Source: Arachis hypogaea
Taxonomy: Eukaryota > Streptophyta > Magnoliopsida > Fabales > Fabaceae
Direction of reading: 5' to 3'
Length of the DNA stretch: 64,000 nucleotides
Assembly (NCBI RefSeq): GCF_003086295.3
Contig: NC_092050.1
Location: 149,054,699-149,118,698, forward strand
Of the stretch, positions 56,147 through 64,000 are shown piece by piece. The translations under genes were made by a program, and so were the position numbers. Below the pieces are notes generated by a model. The model made no database searches. It was given only the letters and a program-made list of their open reading frames with translations, and was not told the origin of the DNA. The first letter of the stretch is position 1. The number at the start of each line of letters is the position of its first letter.

Positions 56147-57902
56147 TCAGTTTACTTTCCCAACAGAAGCACTCCCGTCCCCCTTATCGGACAAAGCTTC
56201 ATCATCAATCAATTGACCATTACTAACAATCTTCGTAACATCTAACTTACTAACATCAAACGAGGGAGATAACACTCCTATATGAGCTATAGCACGATCA
56301 AACCCAAGGGTAAAGGCTGATAAAACCTCATCCTGCAACTCGGGAACCCGAGCATTTGCCTTTTCAGCCTCCTCAACTTTTGACTCAAGAGCTCGCCTCA
56401 CCTTCTGAAGCTCAGACTCTGCAGTCTTCACCTTCTCCTTCAACCCCCTCACTTTAGTCTTAAATTTCTCAGCCCGATCATCCCTCTCTTCCAAAGACTC
56501 TTTCAGCTTCTTAATTGCATCAACCTGATCACCCTCCAAAATAGCATCCAACTCCGAAGTACAACCAATAGAAAGAAGCCTAGCCCCAATCACCTACGAA
56601 AAAAGGAATCATCACAAACCAAGCATCTACAATAGCAAGAAAGGCAAAGAATACTAAGAAAATATACCTGCAAATATCGAGCAACCCCAACCTTTCCCGC
56701 ATCATGAATTATTTTCACATCAGAATCCACCTGAGCAACCTTGTCAGCCACAGCCATAAACAGATACCCAGGGGACCACAGAGAATTACGCGGCCCTTCC
56801 TTATAACCATGGAGAACCACCTGACTTTCATAAGTAGCACTTATCTCCTCAGAAGTAAAAATGGCAGAGCCATCCCTCATGGCAGTAAGGTCAACAACCT
56901 TTGGTGAACCATCACCTCTCTTCCTCTTAAAACTCCCATCAAGCTTCCCCACACCTCCCTCACCTTCCTTAACCACGTTGGTAGAGGACCCCTCCTTTTC
57001 TTTCTTTTTGTTCTTCGAAACAAAAGCCTTCAAATTCGCCGTAGTAAGCGTGGAAGTCTTCTCACCTACACAACAAACACAGAAACCATATAAGATAAAA
57101 AGCACCAAACCTCAGCAAAAACCACAAAACCTACAAGTTACCTAGATACTCCTCCAACGCCTCCTTATCCCCCTCAAGCTTCAGAAGAGTAGACGTAGAA
57201 AGTAAGGAAGAAGACGACATTGCAGACATCAAGAAATTTAACAGCAATTCTTCACTAGAGACCTTATTTTCGCAATCTAAAACTTGATTGGGCTCGGGAA
57301 ACCAAAAAGATTGGAAATCTCTCCTCAAGCAACGTATCCAAGAAGAAGGGATAAAAACCTTCAACGATTTAAACTTTTACAAACATTTCTTTAAAATCTT
57401 TAAAAGATTGTTTGTATAAAGAAAAAATCCCACGACCCGGATGTCCACTCAAATTCACCCACCCACCCCTACGAACACCCTTAGCTTGAAACAAAGAGAA
57501 AAATACACCAAGCGAAGGATAACATTCCAAATGATCCATCAGACTTTCAAAAGCCCTAACAAACGCCCAAGAATTTGGGTGCAATTGTGTCGGAGCACAG
57601 TTTAACTGGTGTAAAACCCCGCACTCGAAGTCAGTAAAAGGAAAACGTACACCAAGTTCAGTCAGCAAACACGTATACATATAGAAGTAACTCCAGTCAG
57701 ACCTTTTCTCACAAACCCTATCATTCTCACTACAGGACAGAAACCTAACCTCAAGATCATGACCACGCCTTACCCAGTTAGCTTCATTCAGTTGTTTCAC
57801 AAGCTCATCATTACAAAACACGGATACATGTCCCCTAACATTATTATCAACCCAGCTATAAACGTCACCCTCATCAATAGCAATAGTACCTTTTTTCCCC
57901 AT
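56147..57902 (-). CDS. Antisense spliced gene in the Tat element (PF04195-like, putative gypsy-type transposon protein)
   Basis: Exon 1 is 57902-57142, starting MGKKGTIAIDEGDVYSWVD. It carries the block LGVRFPFTDFECGVLHQL and LHPNSWAFVRAFE typical of Transposase_28 (PF04195). Intron 1 (57141-57066, 76 nt) is G|GTAAC...GTAG|G. Exon 2 is 57065-56668, with a Lys-rich, possibly nuclear, segment. Intron 2 (56667-56594, 74 nt) is CAG|GTATA...TTCGTAG|G. Exon 3 (56593-56147) encodes a heptad-like coiled coil (LKEKVKTAESELQKVRRAL). Both introns keep frame when removed, giving about 535 codons. A one-base frame change near 57372 interrupts exon 1, so this copy is probably dead. The function of this protein class is unknown. 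Confidence 0.75.
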
Positions 57903-58228
57903 TTTTTACAAAAAAAAGAAAGCAAACAGACAAAAACAATTTGCTAACCTTTTTTAGACATGACGCGTCCCAACAGCAAAGTGATGAACTTCAATGCAAA
58001 CACAGCAACCAGTCAAAGAGACAACCACAACTCCCAAGACACCCACTATCCCACGTTCCATAAAACCACCAACAAAGGAAGCGGGAACGAAAAAACACAC
58101 TGCGCATCAAAGCCCAACAAACAATAGCCCAACAAAAAAAAACAAGTTGAACTTGGGGGCTCCATTACGGTCAACAAAGCTTCAAAAAGCCGAAAACACA
58201 ATAAGCTCAACCCGTTTTTTCACAGGCC
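57903..58228 (-). promoter_or_regulatory. Putative promoter region of the antisense gene
   Basis: The 326 bp between the antisense start codon and the polypurine tract has no other ORF. It or the 3' LTR must supply the antisense promoter. No clear TATA box was identified. Confidence 0.35.
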
Positions 58229-58241
58229 AAGCTTGGGGCTG
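58229..58241 (+). other. Polypurine tract of the Tat element
   Basis: AAGCTTGGGGCTG directly precedes the 3' LTR. Confidence 0.8.
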
Positions 58242-58746
58242 TGATCCATACCGATATACTCGGCTTCCAGAAGCTTTGACCGAGCTTATCCACAAACAGA
58301 AAAGGTCGAATCTGAAACCTACGAACCTAACCGATAATATCTGAATCTTTCAAAAACTAACCAAGATATAAGGGAACAACAGAAAATATCCATAACAGCC
58401 CTACTATCAAGGTCAGTATAACGGCGAAACCACTAAGCTTTCTCGACTATATAAAGTCACCCCCTAACCCCACTAGGGGATAGGATACTCCCTCTGATCT
58501 CTTCTCATCTAAACGCTTAAGCACAAAACACTTTAGCTCACCTAATACTCTTACCTTATTCTCTTTTAAAGTATTCCTTGTTATCTTGTGATATTACTGA
58601 CTTGGGCGTCGGAGTCCCTTTTGCAGGTTCTACGCCGACCACGCCCCGTTCCCAGAGAAGACGTTTCGAGTTATAGGAGGATCATCGAGCCCAACCATAA
58701 CCGAGTTATACGTCGGAGCGCAGGAGTCATACTCTTGAGTGGAACA
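58242..58746 (+). repeat. 3' LTR of the Tat element
   Basis: 505 bp, about 97 percent identical to the 5' LTR by eye. Confidence 0.95.
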
Positions 58747-58751
58747 AATTG

Positions 58752-58990
58752 TATTGACAATAAAAATTTTATTTAATTTATATTATTATTTAAATTATAA
58801 TTTTAGTATTTTAATTTGTTAGTTAGATAATTTAAAAATTAATTATATTTTATAATAATAAAGTATAATTATAAAAATTATTATTATGTACCCCCACTGA
58901 CAAAATTATTTTTTTGGTAAACATTCACAAAATTATTTGAATCTACTACTGATTTTTACTTATTTTTGTTATTTAGATTATTTTTTTATT
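58752..58990. other. AT-rich spacer, nothing recognised
   Basis: A and T runs only. Confidence 0.6.
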
Positions 58991-60219
58991 AGTTTAATAT
59001 TAATGGTAATTAATTATAGTAATAATACATAAGAAATACATAAGATTTTTCACTTTTCTATTTTTTACGCTCACTGCACTATCAAGAAAATCTCATGTCT
59101 TAAACTATTCAAACTGTAAGCTGTAATGTTAATGGTTTGAAGAACTAGAAGAGAGAAAAAAATTGATTTTTTTTATTTTGATAAAAAAATAAAAAAATAA
59201 AAAATTTCATGTACTCTTTACGTACTCTTATTATAATTAATTATCCATCAACATTAAATTAAAAAATAATCTAAATAAAAATTTTAATTTATATTTTTTT
59301 ATTTTATATTTTTTCTCATAATAAGATCAATAATATCAATTCCATTTCGTTCTTTCTCCTGTGTTCTTGACACCTCTAAGCACCATTTCCACACACGCCT
59401 CAAAAAAGAAAAAATGAATGAAACAATGCAAGAAGTTACTGCTGTCACCACTGTCACAGTAGTCGCCCACATGGAAGAGATGTATAAATGCTGCTACTGT
59501 GTTTATGCTAATTTTTTATCATAAGATGAAAATGGAAAAACATGCGAGAAAGCATCACACGCGCTTCATATAAGGTCATTTGCAAACCATGTGGCAATGC
59601 ATTTGGTAGACGTAAAATACTTTAATGTTCATCAATTGAAAGTAATTAAGTCTAATTTGAGTAAACAATTTAAATTTTTAAAAAAAAAAATTAAATATAA
59701 AGTCTTTTGTTAATAATATTTTAAATTATTTTGTACTTAAATTTTTAATTATAAATAAATGTTTTTTTTTTTATATTCTTCTTCTAATAATATAATTATA
59801 ATTTGATTTGGTAAAGTTTTTATTTTTTTTAAAACAGTTGATAAAAAGTACCATCACTTTTCTTGATAAATTAGGATTACTTTGAAAAAAAATCTAGCAG
59901 AGAGAGTACGTACTCTGTCTTCAGGAAAAATGAGAAAATGAGAGAGCGTCATACATTAGAATTAGCGTGTTGACTTTTGTTTAATTATGAGAGATGCAAA
60001 TACTATAGAGAAGGATATGTGTGTGTAAGCTAAGCACTAAGCATCACATACACCCCTCCCTCTGAGAAGGATATGTGTGTGTAAAAATATGCTAAGCTAG
60101 GCTGTTAGATGCAGTTACATTCCCTCCCTCTGAGTCAGTTAGTTCTCCCTTTCTGTTCTGTATGAGCTGGCAAGAGTAGTTGCTCTACAACTAACTTAGT
60201 TAGTCTATATAACTTAGTT
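58991..60219 (+). repeat. Tandem duplication, unit 1 (about 1.23 kb)
   Basis: Nearly identical to 60220-61444 (offset 1229-1230). The unit has an AT-rich first part, a short Cys-containing ORF (intact only in unit 2, 60642-60851) with no recognisable family, and an LTR start (TGTTAGATGCAG near 60099). It ends inside that LTR at CTATATAACTT. Confidence 0.93.
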
Positions 60220-61444
60220 AGTTTAATATTAATGGTAATTAATTATAGTAATAATACATAAGAAATACATAAGATTTTTCACTTTTCTATTTTTTACGCT
60301 CACTGCACTATCAAGAAAATCTCATGTCTTAAACTATTCAAACTGTAAGCTGTAATGTTAATGGTTTGAAGAACTAGAAGAGAAAAAAAAATGATTTTTT
60401 TTATTTTGATAAAAAAATAAAAAAATAAAAAATTTCATATACTCTTTACGTACTCTTATTATAATTAATTATCCATCAACATTAAATTAAAAAATAATCT
60501 AAATAAAAATTTTAATTTATATTTTTTTATTTTATATTTTTTCTCATAATAAGATCAATAATATCAATTCCATTTCGTTCTTTCTCCTGTGTTCTTGACA
60601 CCTCTAAGCACCATTTCCACACACGCCTCAAAAAAGAAAAAATGAATGAAACAATGCAAGAAGTTACTGCTGTCATCACTGTCACAGTAGTCGCCCACAT
60701 GGAAGAGATGTATAAATGCTGCTACTGTGTTTATGCTAATTTTTTATCACAAGATGAAAATGGAAAAACATGCGAGAAAGCATCACACGTTTCATATAAG
60801 GTCATTTGCAAACCATGTGGCAATGCATTTGGTAGACGTAAAATACTTTAATGTTCATCAATTGAAAGTAATTAGGTCTAATTTGAGTAAACAATTTAAA
60901 TTTTTTTAAAAAAAAAATAAATATAAAGTCTTTTGTTAATAATATTTTAAATTATTTTGTACTTAAATTTTTAATTATAAATAAATGTTTCTCTTTTTTT
61001 TTATATTCTTCTTCTAATAATATAATTATAATTTGATTTGGTAAAGTTTTTATTTTTTTTAAACAGTTGATAAAAAGTACCATCACTTTTCTTGATAAAT
61101 TAGGATTACTTTGAAAAAAAATCTAGCAGAGAGAGTACGTATTCTGTCTTCAGGAAAAATGAGAAAATGAGAGAGCGTCATACATTAGAATTAGCGTGTT
61201 GACTTTTGTTTAATTATGAGAGATGCAAATACTATAGAGAAGGATATGTGTGTGTAAGCTAAGCACTAAGCATCACATACACCCCTCCCTCTGAGAAGGA
61301 TATGTGTGTGTAAAAATATGCTAAGCTAGGCTGTTAGATGCAGTTATATTCCCTCCCTCTGAGTCAGTTAGTTCTCCCTTTCTGTTCTGTATGAGCTGGT
61401 AAGAGTAGTTGCTCTACAACTAACTTAGTTAGTCTATATAACTT
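60220..61444 (+). repeat. Tandem duplication, unit 2
   Basis: Differs from unit 1 by scattered substitutions and small homopolymer indels. Here the LTR continues past the unit end to 61601, so this is the original junction and unit 1 is the added copy. Each unit also holds an internal direct repeat of GAAGGATATGTGTGTGTAA (61238 and 61296 in this unit). Confidence 0.93.
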
Positions 61445-61601
61445 GCAATTGCAGCTTGCACTGATTGAATACAACAGAATCACATACTTTTCACTCTAAT
61501 TCACTTTCAATCTCCACTCATTCTCTTCTTCACACTCTCAACATCTCTATCAGTTCTCTCTTCTTCTCAAGATTACTTCACAAGTTTCTGATATCCTTTC
61601 A
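61331..61601 (+). repeat. LTR of a copia element, plus orientation
   Basis: It ends in CA at 61600-61601 immediately before a primer-binding site, so it is a 5' LTR. The start is provisional at TGTTAGATGCAG; it could begin further left because no partner LTR is in the window. Confidence 0.7.
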
Positions 61602-61613
61602 TGGTATCAGAGC
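61602..61613 (+). other. Primer-binding site, initiator tRNA-Met type, plus strand
   Basis: TGGTATCAGAGC directly follows the LTR. Confidence 0.92.
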
Positions 61614-61621
61614 TTGGTCCA

Positions 61622-61768
61622 ATGGCTACCAGCGAAAACTCTGCATCAGCACCACGACAGCTACTTGACAATGGAGAACTCAATCCAGGATACCAGAAAT
61701 GGAAGAAACAGGATGCTCTATTGAAATTCTGGTTGCTATCTTCCATGACCACACCATACACAATGCTT
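61622..61768 (+). pseudogene. copia gag N-terminal stub
   Basis: ATG at 61622 gives MATSENSASAPRQLLDNGEL and then NPGYQKWKKQDALLKFWLLS, the standard start of a copia gag. Similarity ends near 61760-61790, where the sequence turns into the opposite strand of an RNase H gene. The ORF ends at 61790-61792. Confidence 0.8.
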
Positions 61769-61774
61769 GCTGCT

Positions 61775-63147
61775 AGGAGTACAGTACTCTGATTATCACA
61801 GTATGCCAGAGGTGCTTCTGGAATTGACCACTTTAGCTCTCCTATTAGACCTTTTATCCATATTAGTTCTGCCAGTGCTCTGTACTCAGCCTCAGTGCTT
61901 GACCTGGCCACCACTCCTTGCTTCTTTGACTGCCAAGATAGTAAATTCCTTCCCATGAAGACACAGAAACCACCAACTGACTTTCTGTCATTTGGATCAC
62001 CAGCCCAGTCTGAGTCACAATAAGCTGTGATCTTTAGGGATGGATCCTTATGAATTTTAAGGCCATATGCAGCTGTACCTTGCACATATCGCAGTACTCT
62101 TTTAACTAGTTTCTAGTGTGCCTCTAGAGGAGATTGCATAAATTGTGCAACCTTGTTTACACTATAGGCCAGGTCCGGCCTTGTTACAGTGAGATATTAC
62201 AAGCTTCCCACTACAGAACGATAGAGTTGAGGGTTGTCAAACACAGCACTTCCAGTGGCCTGAATCTTAAGAGTTGAAGGTAGTGGTGTTGCACATGGCT
62301 TGCAGTCATTCATGCCAGCTTTTGCAAGCAGGTCCTGCACATATTTGCCTTGAGACATCATCAGGCCTCCATCCTCAGTCCTGGTCACTTGGATGCCTAG
62401 GAAGTAGTGCAGCTCTCCCATATCCTTTAATGCAAAGGCTGAGTTGAGTCTTTGGGTGACTGCAGTAAGAACTGTTGGACAGTTTTCAGTTACAATTATG
62501 TCATCAACATAGATGAGGACATAGGTGAGTGACATTTCTGATTGTTGGACAAACACTGAGACATCTGACTTTGTTGGTGAGAAGCCAAGATTTAGAAGAG
62601 CTGAGGATAGCTTATGATACCAGGCTCTAGGTGCCTGCTTGAGACCATAGAGGGCTTTTTTGAGCTTGCAAACTAGGCTGCTGTCACTGGCAATATATCC
62701 TTGTGGCTGCTTCATATAAACGTCTTCAGTGAGCTCTCCATGCAGAAAGACATTGTTCATATCAACTTGCCTGATTGACCATCCTCTGGCCAGGGCTATG
62801 GACAGGATGATCCTGATTGAGGTTGGCTTCACAACTGGGCTATAGGTCTCAGTAAATTCAAATCCAGGTCTTTGGGAGAAACCTTGAGCAACCAGGCGAG
62901 CTTTATGCTTTTGTAGGCTTCCATCTGCATTGTATTTAATGCGGAAAACCCACTTACTGCCTATGGCTTCTCTGCCAGGGGGCAGGGGAACAAGCTGCCA
63001 AGTGTTGTTCCTTTGCAGGGCTTCGAATTCAACATCCATTGCCTGCTTCCAGGCAGGATCTATTAGTGCTTGCTGCACACTTCGAGGTTCTACTGCAGCT
63101 TGGAAGGCTTTTGGCCTGAGGGAGCCAGTTTTGCTTCTTGTTACCAT
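61775..63147 (-). pseudogene. copia reverse transcriptase and truncated RNase H
   Basis: Reverse transcriptase (63147-62200) has the VDMNNVFLHG block, YGLKQAPRAWY and catalytic YVDD near 62505. RNase H continues with YCDSDWAGDPNDRKS near 62020 and SSTEAEYRAL. It breaks after AYCDNQSTVLLAAS near 61785, with the final RNase H part missing. TAA at 62197-62199 and TAG at 62113-62115 interrupt the frame. It is not functional. Confidence 0.92.
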
Positions 63148-63453
63148 GGGATGAACATTTGAGGCATTAGTTACTGGTGGTAAGGCACAAGGAGGGACAA
63201 TTTTCAGGTCTGAGATAGGAATCGGGGTAGGAGAGTCTAAGGGTGCTGTATGCTGTGAGGATTAAAGCTGAGAAGAGGAGTTAGAGGTTGCGGGTGCTGG
63301 GTGCAGGGAGGCAGGATTATATTGAGGGAGTTGAGTAGGTAATGGGAAGGAGGAAGTTGTTTGATGAGTATTGGCAGGGGTGGGTTGAGTCTGTGTTAGT
63401 AGGAGTTGAAGTGGTGGTAGGGGGTAATAAGGTGGGGGCTGAGTTGGTGAGCT
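63148..63453 (-). other. Linker between integrase and reverse transcriptase
   Basis: Low-complexity Pro, Ser and Gln-type coding linker in copia elements. Here the frame contains stops. Confidence 0.5.
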
Positions 63454-64000
63454 TTAGTTGTTGAAGGCAGATTGGGAGTCTTTGAAGGGAAATTTTTCTT
63501 CATCAAAGACTACATTGCGGCTGATGACTACCTTCTCTGAACTTGTCAAGCACTTATATCCCTTATGAGAGGTGGCATATCCAATGAATACACATTCTGA
63601 AGACCTGAATTGTAACTTGTTTTTATTGAATGGCCTTAGGTGTGGAAAACATGAACATCCAAACACCTTTAGATCCTCATAATTTGGTTGCCTTGCAAAC
63701 AGTTTTTCAGTTGGTGAGACTCCATCTAGCACTGGTGTAGGAAGGACATTGATGATCTTTACTGCTGTTGTGAAGGCGTCACTCCAGAATCTGATGGGTA
63801 AGGAGGCTGCAGCAAGCATTGTAAGGCCCATCTCCACAACATGCCTATGCTTCCTTTCAGCTGTGCCATTCTGCTGATGTATGTGGGGACAAGAAAACCT
63901 GTGTATGATTCCTTGTTCATGCAGTAACTTAGAGAGACTCACATATTCTGTAGCATTATCACTTTGAATACACTTTAGTTTGGCATTTAATTGTAACTCA
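63454..64000 (-). pseudogene. copia integrase C-terminal part, runs off the window
   Basis: IHQQNGTAERKHRHVVEMGL near 63870, then GCSCFPHLRPFNKNKL and a C-terminal EKVVISRNVVFDEEKFPF block, the usual integrase end. An upstream part with SDNATEY-like sequence is visible at 63945-63970 beyond the first Met. The rest lies outside the window. Confidence 0.88.

Larger units (their letters stand above)
50219..58751 (+). mobile_element. Complete Ty3/gypsy Tat-lineage retrotransposon with antisense gene
   Basis: LTRs of 505 bp (50224-50728, 58242-58746) are flanked by AATTG at 50219-50223 and 58747-58751. They differ at about 13 positions, mostly transitions. Gag, protease, reverse transcriptase, RNase H and integrase lie on the plus strand with frameshifts and one stop. 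A second, plant-type RNase H of the archaeal kind (YVDGASNNEGSGAGV) before integrase marks the Tat/Ogre group. Between integrase and the 3' LTR lies a spliced gene on the opposite strand. Confidence 0.96.

Noticed and set aside
60642..60851. A 69-codon ORF with CxxC pairs (YKCCYCVYAN, VICKPCGNAFG).
   Set aside because: No family recognised. The copy in the other tandem unit has a stop, and the flanks are AT-rich noncoding. Too weak to call a gene.

Overview
This is a eukaryotic, plant nuclear window. It is AT-rich, carries several kinds of LTR retrotransposons, and holds two ordinary plant genes with plant-type gene structure. The gene content, the miniature transposon families and the very AT-rich spacers suggest a legume, with peanut (Arachis) as my best guess. 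The genus is an inference and was not tested. No tRNA, rRNA or CRISPR array was seen. Bacterial features such as operons and ribosome binding sites do not apply.

Layout. 1-10387: Ty1/copia element of the Sirevirus type on the minus strand, cut by the window start, with long LTRs, a decayed gag-pol and an extra downstream ORF. 10388-13127: decayed LINE on the plus strand. 13128-21069: AT-rich spacer with a SINE candidate, several MITE-like elements and a glycine-rich RNA-binding-protein relic. 21070-26722: complete, young copia element (minus) with perfect 5-bp target duplications and three one-base frameshifts. About 27420-30600: NINJA-family jasmonate-signalling gene (plus) with a frame break before its conserved C-terminal domain. 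34844-36166: single-exon ATL-type RING-H2 ubiquitin-ligase gene. 38175-44050: Mutator-type MITE split by an intact, very young Ty3/gypsy chromovirus (38286-43968, minus). 44402-48661: Mutator-like element with about 280-bp terminal inverted repeats, a broken zf-GRF gene and a PB1-like MULE gene fragment. 49282-49912: another inverted-repeat element. 50219-58751: complete Ty3/gypsy Tat-lineage element (plus) carrying a spliced antisense gene with a PF04195-like domain. 58991-61444: 1.23-kb tandem duplication ending inside an LTR. From about 61331 to the window end: a copia element whose plus-strand LTR, primer-binding site and gag start are fused head-on to a minus-strand pol.

Relative ages from LTR pairs compared by eye: chromovirus 2 differences in 548 bp; 21-kb copia 2 in 327; Tat element about 13 in 505; Sirevirus about 21 in 791. 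The window is therefore a record of nested insertions around two host genes.

The most unusual signal is in the chromovirus LTR. Eighteen consecutive 10-bp units, many containing TTCnnGAA, form a helically phased heat-shock-element array 98-277 bp upstream of a TATA box, in an element with one intact 1510-codon ORF. This predicts a heat-inducible, possibly still mobile retrotransposon. The second most unusual is the antisense gene in the Tat element, whose GT-AG introns lie on the strand opposite the genomic RNA and so can survive reverse transcription.
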